From an uncultured Bacteroidota bacterium (GTDB lineage Bacteria > Bacteroidota > Bacteroidia > Bacteroidales > P3), in contig CACWPQ010000004.1 in NCBI GenBank assembly GCA_902762805.1, forward strand, positions 1 through 64,000: a DNA stretch of 64,000 nt. Direction: 5' to 3'. How positions within the stretch are numbered: the stretch's first letter is position 1; every line of letters begins with the position of its first letter. Of this stretch, positions 19,600-27,145 are shown in pieces. A program made the translations under genes and the position numbers. Under the pieces are notes generated by a model that worked only from the letters and a program-made list of their open reading frames with translations, ran no database searches and was not told the DNA's origin.

Positions 19600-19886
19600 G
19601 CGTTATCAATAAGGACTTTTTGAATTGATATTGAAAAAATGGCGTTATCCAAATAGGAATGGGAATAGTGGTTTATAATGAATGGCAAAAAGAAAGGCTC
19701 CCGCTGGGGCCGTCCTTTGCTGTCGATGCTGCGGACCTGAACCGCCGGCTATGCCGTCGGCACACCCCGCGTGTCAAAGCCAGCGCACGGAGTTCTTTTA
19801 GTTCCTCCGCGCAGTTTGCCCACTCACGCTACGGCGCCGAAGATTTCTTCTTAAGGCCTCCTGTGGGAAGGAGAAGTCGTCGGCAT
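19600..19886 (-). pseudogene. Inverted, decayed copy of the nifJ 3' end and its terminator
   Basis: On the minus strand this stretch aligns with the nifJ tail (from about 4141) and continues through the nifJ terminator into the shared ATGGCGTTATC sequence present after nifJ near 4350. Matching blocks include GGCCTCCTG.GGGAAGG, CCCGCGTGTCAA, GAATGGCAAAAAGAAAGG and CCTTTGCTGT.GATG. It is diverged, with indels. Extra sequence includes a palindromic GGC-TAT-GCC element ending in CGGCACACC (about 19745-19765). It cannot encode NifJ. It lies head-to-head with the better conserved forward fragment. Confidence 0.7.
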
Positions 19887-19905
19887 AGCCGAGCAGAAGA
19901 GAATA

Positions 19906-20122
19906 ATAAGTTCCGCGACTTGGCTACGCCTACGCTGCTACATTTCGGCAATGCTCAAGCAAACTTGGCACTGCACTCAACTTCCGCAGCTCCCATCATG
20001 GGCGAGGTCCGCTACAACTCGCTGATGAAGACCTTCCCCCAGGAGGCCGAAGAACTCTTCGTCGCCACGGAGCGCAACGCCAAGCTGCGCTACGAGGGCT
20101 ACAAGAAACTCTCGGAGATGTA
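19906..20122 (+). pseudogene. Displaced 3' end of nifJ with an in-frame insertion
   Basis: The last 42 residues of NifJ, from IMGEVRYNSLMKTFPQ to KKLSEM, are encoded here at almost full identity, preceded by KFRD. Between KFRD and IMGE about 24 extra codons (a segment containing HFGNAQANLALHSTSAA) interrupt the match without breaking frame. Against the intact gene the DNA is identical except for seven synonymous changes in nine consecutive codons and the stop (TAA for TAG). The fragment has no promoter or start of its own and is followed by a terminator. Confidence 0.85.
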
Positions 20123-20135
20123 ATATCTCCAATCC

Positions 20136-20167
20136 AAGCTGGGCAGCCCGAGAGGGCTACCCAGCTT
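20136..20167 (+). terminator. Terminator after the nifJ tail relic
   Basis: AAGCTGGG-AGCCC (from 20136) pairs with GGGCT-CCCAGCTT (to 20167) around GAGA, 14 bp after the relic stop. It occupies the place of the nifJ terminator but has a different sequence. Confidence 0.7.
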
Positions 20168-20185
20168 CCAAAGATTAAGGAAGAA

Positions 20186-21349
20186 ATGGAAAGCATTGCT
20201 TTAAAATATGTGCAGCAAAAGAAAGAGCAGGACTTGTTGCAGCAACTGGACAATCTCGACTATCTAAAGATAGAATGGATAGTTCAGAATGGCTCTTATG
20301 TACATATGAACCAAGTCTTGGGTGAAGTCACATACACCATCCGAGAAATAAGAGAGCGACTTTTTTCTTCTTATGAAGTATCTGAAACGTATAGCTTCAA
20401 ATTATTAGCTCCCTGTGAGGGATACTTGTATATTACGGAAGAAGAACTATTATATAATGGAGTTGATGGAGCAATGTATTGGGACTCGACAGAACCAAAA
20501 ATATACATAAACGATTTTCAAAGGTTGGCATTTGTTTTTCAAAGCATTTCAGAGCTTTTCCTATATCACTACCAGACCGAAGGAGCAAAAATAGAAACTG
20601 ATCCATATACAAATACTAATACAATAAAATGGGAGAATATCCGAGCGATTTATTCGGATGATGACTGCCTATTCCATTTGGATTTTGTTAACGACCACTC
20701 GGTTTTTGTTTTCAAAACGGATGAGAAATTAAGAAAAGGAGACTGTATTTCACTACTCTTTGATAATAACCAAATAATAGACTATCCTATACAGAAAGTA
20801 CCAACAAAGGGCTTGTTCATGTATGAGTCCTGTTTTACTTTATATAAGGAAGACGTGGATTTATTATTAAATCACCAACTTGTTTCTTATAGGATTACTT
20901 ATTTTAACAATCGATTACCTGCCAAGACTACACCCGTTCTATCTCAATACCTTCTAAGTTATCAAGTACTCGAGGAAATATCAATAAATGTAAAATGTTA
21001 TTTAGATGCATTAAATAGACTGGTACCAAATTACAAATTCCCACAACGCTCAATAATTGAGAAACCAACAGAATTCAAAGTTAATTGGTGCTATGTCTAT
21101 CTAATGAAAGACACATCTAATGGCTATCATAAAATTGGTATTTCCAACACTCCAGAATACAGAGAACGCACCTTGCAAAGTGAGAAACCCACAATAGAGA
21201 TGCTTGCCTGCAAGAAGTTTCCAACACGCAAGATAGCAGAATCAATAGAATCTGCCTTGCACACCGCATACAGCCAACAACGTCTCCGCGGCGAATGGTT
21301 CAACCTCACAGATGCCGATGTCGCCGCAATAATTGAAACATTGAAATAA
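20186..21349 (+). CDS. GIY-YIG (T5orf172/MUG113-like) protein with lipoyl-like N-terminal region
   Basis: The 387-residue protein ends in a GIY-YIG-type nuclease domain: CYVYLMKD (about residue 300), HKIGISNTPEYRERTLQSE, the basic FPTRKIAESIESALH, and RGEWFNL. This is the T5orf172 layout, whose members are endonuclease-like. The N-terminal part contains EWIVQNGSYVHMNQVLGEVT followed by FKLLAPCEGYLYI, the two halves of a biotinyl/lipoyl-type fold, although no modifiable Lys is evident. The middle is uncharacterised. AT-rich. It is the first gene of the cluster that follows the nifJ tail relic, and the ATPase gene begins 54 bp downstream. Confidence 0.7.
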   Translation: MESIALKYVQQKKEQDLLQQLDNLDYLKIEWIVQNGSYVHMNQVLGEVTYTIREIRERLFSSYEVSETYSFKLLAPCEGYLYITEEELLYNGVDGAMYWDSTEPKIYINDFQRLAFVFQSISELFLYHYQTEGAKIETDPYTNTNTIKWENIRAIYSDDDCLFHLDFVNDHSVFVFKTDEKLRKGDCISLLFDNNQIIDYPIQKVPTKGLFMYESCFTLYKEDVDLLLNHQLVSYRITYFNNRLPAKTTPVLSQYLLSYQVLEEISINVKCYLDALNRLVPNYKFPQRSIIEKPTEFKVNWCYVYLMKDTSNGYHKIGISNTPEYRERTLQSEKPTIEMLACKKFPTRKIAESIESALHTAYSQQRLRGEWFNLTDADVAAIIETLK

Positions 21350-21403
21350 TGATAGTCTAATAATAAAAGATAAATAACTGCGTTATACAAAAAAAATAAT
21401 ATT

Positions 21404-22711
21404 ATGAGTCCTCTACAAATATCAATTAAGGATTACCGTGCGGTCAAATCTGCAGAGATTGATATGAATGGTATTACCGTAATATCTGGAATAAATGGTT
21501 CTGGGAAAAGTAGCATATCCAGACTCCTCTATTATGCATTGAAATATGCCAACAATTACGAAACAATTGTCGATAAATTGTTTGAACAAGATTTACGGCC
21601 CATTGATAGGTTAATCCATAATACAATTATGGAATTCCGAAGAAGTGATTCTATAAAGGAAATCAGGACATACTATAATTTAGCAAATGATTCTACAGAT
21701 AACTTAATAAAAAAGAGTGCCTATACGACCGCTCTACAGTTGATAAAAGAGTTTCTAAAAAAACTTGAAGAGGAGAAAAACAGGAATGATATTATTTCTG
21801 TTGCGAGACTACAAAGTATCATCGAAAGCAGTATATTAAATAGGAGAAGAGAAAGAGGAAAAGAAATCAACTCATCCGACCTTATTGATGCTGTAATCCG
21901 AAAAACAAATGGACTTTTTGAAAAGGCTGATAATCTCAATTCAATCAGAGGATATTCGTTATATAAAGATTATTTAAGCGAGACAGTTGAAGACGATCTT
22001 AAAAACGTTAGAATTACAGAATATGGAGTGCCTTTTTTGGGGAAGGATGTAACAAATGTACCGATACTTAATTATATCCAACAGGTTGCATATATTGACA
22101 CCCCGATGATTGTGGGTATGAGTTTGTATGATCGGTATCGCACCATCGAATACTGGAAAGATCTTAATGATATGTTGGAAATACCTGCATGTAAATCGTA
22201 TAGTCATACTATTAACAAGTATATCAAAGGTATTATTCATGGAGGGGCATTCCTAGACGATTCCATCTCTTTAATGTTAAAATACAAACGGGATGATGGA
22301 TTGGTTATAGATTTGCTTGATAGTGCAACAGGTATAAAATCATTTTCATTACTTCAAACACTATTGCGTAATGGTGTGATATCAGAAAATACGATGCTTA
22401 TAATCGATGAGCCTGAGGCACATTTACATCCTCAATGGATTGTAGAATATGCTCGTATTGTAATCATGCTCCATAAAAAATTGGGAACAAAATTCTTGAT
22501 AGCATCCCATAGTACCGATTTTGTAAGTGCCATAAAATATATCGCAGAGAAGCAAAGAATTAGTAAGTCAATAGCTTTCTATCTTGCAGAAGAAGATTTA
22601 AACAAACCTTACTCGTACAATTATAGAGCTATTGGAACAGACATTGAGCCAATATTTGCCTCGTTTAATAAATCACTTGATAAAATTGGAGAATATGGTG
22701 GCTGGCAATAA
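21404..22711 (+). CDS. SMC/OLD-like AAA ATPase
   Basis: The 435-residue protein has a Walker A at residues 26-33 (GINGSGKSS), an insertion of about 200 helical residues rich in Lys and Glu, and a C-terminal Walker B with the family-typical LIIDEPEAHLHPQW followed by the H-loop ASHSTDF. This is the AAA_15/AAA_21 architecture found in OLD, PtuA and many phage-defence ATPases. There is no TOPRIM domain fused to it. The gene overlaps the next by 14 bp, so they are translationally coupled. Low GC suggests acquisition. A defence role is inferred from architecture and neighbours. Confidence 0.8.
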   Translation: MSPLQISIKDYRAVKSAEIDMNGITVISGINGSGKSSISRLLYYALKYANNYETIVDKLFEQDLRPIDRLIHNTIMEFRRSDSIKEIRTYYNLANDSTDNLIKKSAYTTALQLIKEFLKKLEEEKNRNDIISVARLQSIIESSILNRRRERGKEINSSDLIDAVIRKTNGLFEKADNLNSIRGYSLYKDYLSETVEDDLKNVRITEYGVPFLGKDVTNVPILNYIQQVAYIDTPMIVGMSLYDRYRTIEYWKDLNDMLEIPACKSYSHTINKYIKGIIHGGAFLDDSISLMLKYKRDDGLVIDLLDSATGIKSFSLLQTLLRNGVISENTMLIIDEPEAHLHPQWIVEYARIVIMLHKKLGTKFLIASHSTDFVSAIKYIAEKQRISKSIAFYLAEEDLNKPYSYNYRAIGTDIEPIFASFNKSLDKIGEYGGWQ

Positions 22712-23036
22712 ACAACTAGAAGATGAATGGCTTTATTGTGCTATAATCACAGACAATAGCAACATCACAAGAGATTGCCCACAATCGTATCAAACAATAA
22801 AAGATATTGTAAAAAAGGAAAAATGTAAGGGGAATGTTTTGTTTACGGAAGAAAAGGCAATATATTTAGAAATAGTAGAAGGAGTGTTTGCCAAAGGGAA
22901 ACGCAATAAAATTCCTATTGTGGATTTTACATTTGGGATTACACATGGTAATTCTAAAAAATATCGACTTGTTGAAGCCAAATTCGAGGTGAATGATTTA
23001 AGAAACATTGACACCAAAAATATTAGGATAAAGTGA
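22698..23036 (+). CDS. Small partner of the ATPase, possibly first half of a longer protein
   Basis: This 112-residue protein, which I do not recognise, starts at ATG 22698, inside the end of the ATPase gene. It reads as an alpha/beta protein (WLYCAIITDNSNITRDCP, VLFTEEKAIYLEIVEGVF, KYRLVEAKFEVND) ending IRIK. The stop TGA overlaps GTG of the next frame (GTGA). The next 61 residues, VTHSKDVMSVDGIP onward, read like a natural continuation of its final beta strand. The junction A-AAG-TGA would allow a -1 slip of Lys-tRNA. The two frames may therefore be one protein of about 173 residues made by frameshifting, or one gene broken by a mutation. Confidence 0.6.
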   Translation: MAGNKQLEDEWLYCAIITDNSNITRDCPQSYQTIKDIVKKEKCKGNVLFTEEKAIYLEIVEGVFAKGKRNKIPIVDFTFGITHGNSKKYRLVEAKFEVNDLRNIDTKNIRIK

Positions 23037-23218
23037 CCCATTCTAAAGATGTGATGAGTGTGGATGGTATACCCATAGAAGGAGGCGCTGTAATCTTGAT
23101 TAACAAGGGACAAAAGGTAGAACAACAAAAAAACTTCTTTTCTCGTCAACTTCGTCCATATGGCAATTATCAAATTATGACCATTGACGATTTGTATTCT
23201 CGATATTTCGTAGCATAA
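23033..23218 (+). CDS. Second small ORF or C-terminal half of the ATPase partner
   Basis: This frame has 61 codons from GTG 23033, overlapping the previous stop by 4 bp. It contains GGAVILINKGQKVEQQKNFF and ends DDLYSRYFVA. The strand-helix pattern and the Phe/Arg-rich end look like the C-terminal part of a folded domain rather than a free-standing protein. Its stop is followed within 8 bp by nifJ-derived sequence, so the accessory cluster ends exactly at a nifJ junction. Confidence 0.45.
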   Translation: MTHSKDVMSVDGIPIEGGAVILINKGQKVEQQKNFFSRQLRPYGNYQIMTIDDLYSRYFVA

Positions 23219-23225
23219 TATAATT

Positions 23226-23717
23226 GGCTGCTCCTCCATCTACGGCGGCTCGGCTCCTGCCACCCCCTACTGCCGCAACTACCGCAGCGGCTTCGGTCCC
23301 GCCTGGGCCAACTCGCTGTTTGAGGACAACGATGAGTTGTCGGCCAAGCCGACGGCACACCACGGTCTCGGTATGGCCACCGCCACCCGCCAGATGCGCG
23401 ACCGCGTGGAGCGCATCATGAAGGAATGTGCAGAACTTTCAGTGAACGTTCTGCCCTGCGACTGCTGCAGCGCCGAAATCAAGGCCCTCTTCACCGAGTG
23501 GATCGAGTGCTATGGCCGCGAGCACCACTTAAATCAATCAAATGGAGTGAGCAACCGCGATAACACCCTCAAGACCAAGGAAATCGCCGACAAGCTCATC
23601 CCGCTGATGGAGAAGTGCGGCTCTTTATTATCCGCTTCGCTATCGGAAACGGCCACTGGCAGTTTCCTTCACATCTGCAAGCAGCTCCTCGAACTCCGTC
23701 ACAGCCTCGTCAAGAAT
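23226..23717 (+). pseudogene. Internal nifJ fragment carrying four in-frame insertions
   Basis: It matches nifJ 3233-3586 (from GCSSIYGGSAPATPYCRNYR to ELRHSLVK). Compared with the intact gene, extra blocks follow DNDEL (8 codons), MKE (7), EWIE (about 15) and KCG (about 15), each a multiple of three, so the frame stays open to 23873. Several blocks hold palindromes: 23339-23353 (GTCGGC-CAA-GCCGAC), 23430-23454 (GCAGAAC/GTTCTGC) and 23645-23667 (GGAAAC/GTTTCC). Most other differences are synonymous. Upstream and downstream nifJ parts are missing, so it cannot make enzyme. The tail from 23718 to 24097 has no recognisable gene. Confidence 0.85.
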
Positions 23718-23988
23718 TGTATTGAACCTCTCTTGATTGTCCTTTTTCTGACGAACTGGATTTTGGTCGCTAATCTAAACCATTATATTTTTTCCTGCCA
23801 TTTTTACCATCAACGCTGCCACCATCAGGATGCTTTTCTTCATGTGCTGTGTGTTTTATGGCTAACTACGTAGCACAGACCATTTTATAGTGTGGCGAAA
23901 GACATTTTTTGCAAAAAAAACATCGCCGCAAACACCCCTCGCCGTGTAGATTGTACCATAAGCGTCCATATCCTTCCAGAGCCTTTGT

Positions 23989-24021
23989 ATTCCCCTACCG
24001 TTCCCCTACCATTCCCCTACC
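23989..24021. repeat. 11-bp tandem repeat, three units
   Basis: Three consecutive copies of RTTCCCCTACC (ATTCCCCTACC, GTTCCCCTACC, ATTCCCCTACC), then a partial unit. It lies in the gene-free stretch before the small gene at 24098. The 11-bp period is one DNA helical turn. Confidence 0.8.
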
Positions 24022-24097
24022 GTCTCCGTGCCCGCCTAATTTACAACCGCACATACGAAAACCAGAACAATCGCGTTATTATCTAAAACCAAACAAA

Positions 24098-24298
24098 ATG
24101 TGCGACCTTAAACAACAGCCCAAGATAACCCAGGACAACGTGCATTTACTGCTGCCCAGCAAAGTAGCGCAACTGGCCAATCGGCTTTTGCAGAACGGCG
24201 AGGCTAAAGATATGGTGTCTGCCATCAATATGGTTTACACCTCATCTGTATACGCGAAGCTGGAACAAGAAAAGACCAAGTATTGGTGGCTGGGGTGA
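24098..24298 (+). CDS. Small helical protein, probably frameshifted at its 3' end
   Basis: These 66 codons resemble a family of small Bacteroidales helical proteins related in layout to DUF3791 (a helix with SKVAQLANRLL, then MVSAINMVYTSSVYAKLEQE and TKYWWLG). The frame stops at TGA straight after a GGGG run. One extra G would continue with VNTLYQELKEP, which is what the family usually has after the Trp-rich motif (a Leu-Tyr-rich tail). I therefore suspect a one-base deletion that trims about ten residues. Some relatives sit in toxin-antitoxin-like loci, but no partner is visible here. Confidence 0.5.
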   Translation: MCDLKQQPKITQDNVHLLLPSKVAQLANRLLQNGEAKDMVSAINMVYTSSVYAKLEQEKTKYWWLG

Positions 24299-24359
24299 AC
24301 ACGCTTTATCAAGAACTAAAAGAACCGATTAATTATCAACAATTTAACACCCATACATT

Positions 24360-24866
24360 ATGAAGAAAACTATTTTTGCATCGATGATTGCCATCCTGCT
24401 TGCCGGATGCGGCAATGCGCAGAAGGTGGACAATACGCCTGTGGCGGCACTTGACCTGCAGCGCTACCTTGGCGACTGGTACGAGATTGCGCGTTTCGAC
24501 CATAGCTTTGAGCGCGGGCTGGAATTTTGCAAAGCCAACTATGCGATGAAGGAGAACGGCAAGATTGCTGTTACGAACACCGGCATCAAGGAGGGCAATC
24601 CGAAGACCTCGAACGGGAAGGCCAAGACCACCGACACCCCCGCCCTGCTACGCGTCTCCTTCTTCGGCCCGTTCTACAGCGACTACCGCGTGATGCTGCT
24701 CGATACCGACTACCAATGGGCACTCATTGGCAGCGGCAGCGCCAAATACCTCTGGATTCTCTCCCGCACCCCCGAACTGCCCAAAGAGACCCTCGACGCC
24801 ATCCTCGCCGAAGCCCGGCGCCGCGGCTACGACACATCCAAACTCATCTGGGTGAAGCAGAAATAG
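24360..24866 (+). CDS. Lipocalin family lipoprotein (Blc-like)
   Basis: This 168-residue bacterial lipocalin has a signal ending LLAGC and so is probably an outer-membrane lipoprotein. The family signature is clear: DLQRYLGDWYEIARFDHSFERG near the start of the barrel, FFGPFYSDYRVMLLDTDYQWALIGSG in the middle, and LWILSRTPELPKE near the end. Members bind lipids or other hydrophobic ligands and are linked to envelope maintenance. It is separated by only 4 bp from the next gene. Confidence 0.93.
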   Translation: MKKTIFASMIAILLAGCGNAQKVDNTPVAALDLQRYLGDWYEIARFDHSFERGLEFCKANYAMKENGKIAVTNTGIKEGNPKTSNGKAKTTDTPALLRVSFFGPFYSDYRVMLLDTDYQWALIGSGSAKYLWILSRTPELPKETLDAILAEARRRGYDTSKLIWVKQK

Positions 24867-24870
24867 ACCC

Positions 24871-25461
24871 ATGCGCATCGCCCAAACAATCGGCAACAAA
24901 TCATTGTGGAACCGAGAGAAAACATTGTTTCTCACCTCGCGGCAGGCACTGATTGGATGTTACGGGAAAGTATTCCGATGGGTGGAGAACTTCGACAAGT
25001 TCAATGGTTGCGCAGTGTGCTTCAACACATCGGAGCTGGAAGAGGAGGTACTGAAGGCATTGCTGGTATGCCATGTACCGACGACGTTAATAGTCACGGG
25101 GCGTTTTCATGATACATACAATGTACAGATAAAGCAGGCGCTTAAAGAAAACCGACTGCTAATTTTAGTGTTGCAGCAGGAAGAAAGCGACAAGGGATAT
25201 ACAGCTCGGTTGCGAAACCAGTACATCATCGGCCAAGTACAACATATTGCTTGCGGTTATATCAATCCCAACGGAAGTATCTTCGGCCTGCTGGCGAGGC
25301 ACAACAACGTCACCCACCTGCTCGACAAGGCCGACCTGAAAGCCGCCGAAGCCATAGAGAAACCCTACTGCTGGACGGTGGCCGAGGACAAGCGGCTATC
25401 TTCTGATGTGGTGCGGAACATTGTCGTCCCTTGTACATTTTGCGCCCCCCTATTATGTTAA
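24871..25461 (+). CDS. Uncharacterised Rossmann-like protein
   Basis: This 196-residue protein has an alpha/beta layout reminiscent of the DprA/LOG fold: TLFLTSRQAL, NGCAVCFNTSELEEEVLKAL, VPTTLIVTGRF, RLLILVLQQEE, then ARLRNQYIIGQVQHIACGYI with an asparagine-rich FGLLARHNN. Similar genes occur in other Bacteroidales without known function. The last 30 residues (VRNIVVPCTFCAPLLC) look unlike the rest and may reflect loss of the native C-terminus. The gene follows the lipocalin with hardly any gap. No catalytic motif is clear. Confidence 0.5.
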   Translation: MRIAQTIGNKSLWNREKTLFLTSRQALIGCYGKVFRWVENFDKFNGCAVCFNTSELEEEVLKALLVCHVPTTLIVTGRFHDTYNVQIKQALKENRLLILVLQQEESDKGYTARLRNQYIIGQVQHIACGYINPNGSIFGLLARHNNVTHLLDKADLKAAEAIEKPYCWTVAEDKRLSSDVVRNIVVPCTFCAPLLC

Positions 25462-25603
25462 TTTCCGGTTGATTATACGTAGTATCTGGAATTTAATGGT
25501 ACGCAAAAAAAGATACTTGCAAACCATTTGTACAATATTTTTTTCGCTCCTGCGTTAGGTCTATTCAAACTGCCATACAATCACCCCTTCAAGCAACCGA
25601 CAC

Positions 25604-27103
25604 ATGGGAGTCATCGCACGACAGAGCATCAAGGGAGCCATCGCCAACTACATCGGCGTCGCCATCGGCTTCTACGTCTCCTTTTTCATCCTCACCCGCT
25701 ACCTCACGCAGGAGGAAATCGGCCTCACGCGCGTCATGGTCGACGCCGCCGTGCTCTTCTCCTCCCTCGCCTCGTTGGGCAGCAACGCCTCCATCGTCCG
25801 TTTCTTCCCCTGGTTCCGCGACGGCGGGCGGCACCACGGCATCTTCGGCTGGAGCCTCCTCCTGCCGCTGGCCGGTTTCTCGTTATTTGCGCTCATCTTC
25901 TTGATTTTCAAAGCACCGTTGCTGGAAGCCTACTCTGTCAACGCACCGCTGCTGGCCGACTACTTCCACCTGGTGCCCATGCTTACCTTCTTCGCGCTCT
26001 ATGTTACTGTCTTCGAGACCAATGCCTCGGTCCTGATGCGCATCACGGTGCCGAAGCTGGTGCGCGAGGTGGGCATCCGCCTCTTCAATCTCGCCGCCTA
26101 CCTCCTCTACGGCTACCGCCTCATTTCGCTCGACCTGTTCGTCTGCCTCTTCTGCGGAAGCTACGCGCTGGCCATGCTGCTCAATCTGTTCTACCTTTTG
26201 AAAATCAACCGTTTCGACTTCTCTATCTTCCGCATCGACCGCCGCTTCCTTACCCGCGACCGCGTGCGGGAGGTGCTCCGCTACACCCTCTTCATGACGG
26301 CCGCCGTGCTAGCGGGCAACATACCACTCTTCAACTCGCTCTTCCTCGGTGCCAAGGCCGGCCTGGCCCTGACGGGTGTCTACACCATCGCCTCCTATGT
26401 GGCCAACGTGGTCGAGGTGCCCTACCGCTCGCTGGGCGCCATCTCGCGCCCCGTCATCGCCGCCGCCGTCAAGGAGGAGCGCTGGGACGAGGTGTCGCGC
26501 CTGGCCCGCCAGGTGAGCCTCCACCAGCTGCTGGTCAGCCTGCTCATCTTCACCCTCATCTGGATCAACATCGACGCCCTCTTCACCGTCATCCCCAACG
26601 GTGCCGACTATGCCGCCGGCGGCGTGGTGGTCTTCGTGCTGGGGCTGGCCAAGGTGGTCAACTCGTCACTCTCCATCGCCACCGATGTGCTCAACTACTC
26701 CCGCCTCTACTCCCGCAGTCTCCTCTTCATCGCCCTCCTCACCGCCGCCGCCATCGGCTTCAACCAGCTCCTCATCCCCCGCATGGGCATCGGCGGCGCC
26801 GCCGCAGCCACTCTCTGCGCCTACGGCCTCTACTTCGCCCTCCTGCTGGCCTACCTCCACCTCCGTCTCCGCGTCTCCATCTTCTCCGCCGCGCAGCTCA
26901 AGGTGCTGACCCTCATCGCACTGATGCTCCTGCTGGGCGAAGCGTGGAGCCGCTGGCTCACCCCCCTGCTCGGGCTGCACGTGCTCCTCGACGCCGCCCT
27001 CAAAACCCTCCTCCTCGCCGCCCTCGCCCTCTGGGGTGTCTACAGTTGGCGCATCTCACAGTCAGTCAACGATTTGCTAAAAAAGTTCGTGCGCGCACAA
27101 TAA
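25604..27103 (+). CDS. Polysaccharide/lipid-linked oligosaccharide flippase (Wzx-like)
   Basis: This 499-residue MATE/MOP-superfamily membrane protein has about 12-14 hydrophobic helices spread over its whole length and few long loops. The start GVIARQSIKGAIANYIGVAI is typical of Bacteroidetes polysaccharide biosynthesis proteins of the RfbX/Wzx type, which flip undecaprenyl-linked glycans across the inner membrane. It stands 43 bp before a T9SS surface protein and not in a glycosyltransferase cluster, so its glycan substrate is not indicated. Confidence 0.88.
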   Translation: MGVIARQSIKGAIANYIGVAIGFYVSFFILTRYLTQEEIGLTRVMVDAAVLFSSLASLGSNASIVRFFPWFRDGGRHHGIFGWSLLLPLAGFSLFALIFLIFKAPLLEAYSVNAPLLADYFHLVPMLTFFALYVTVFETNASVLMRITVPKLVREVGIRLFNLAAYLLYGYRLISLDLFVCLFCGSYALAMLLNLFYLLKINRFDFSIFRIDRRFLTRDRVREVLRYTLFMTAAVLAGNIPLFNSLFLGAKAGLALTGVYTIASYVANVVEVPYRSLGAISRPVIAAAVKEERWDEVSRLARQVSLHQLLVSLLIFTLIWINIDALFTVIPNGADYAAGGVVVFVLGLAKVVNSSLSIATDVLNYSRLYSRSLLFIALLTAAAIGFNQLLIPRMGIGGAAAATLCAYGLYFALLLAYLHLRLRVSIFSAAQLKVLTLIALMLLLGEAWSRWLTPLLGLHVLLDAALKTLLLAALALWGVYSWRISQSVNDLLKKFVRAQ

Positions 27104-27145
27104 AATCCCTCCGCGCCACGTTACATACGCAAACACCCCCGCACA

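Noticed and set aside
4237-20122. Complete integrative element between the nifJ tail and the displaced tail
   Set aside because: The displaced-3'-end pattern fits, but no integrase, relaxase or replication gene lies between the two ends, so I keep it only as a hypothesis in the findings.
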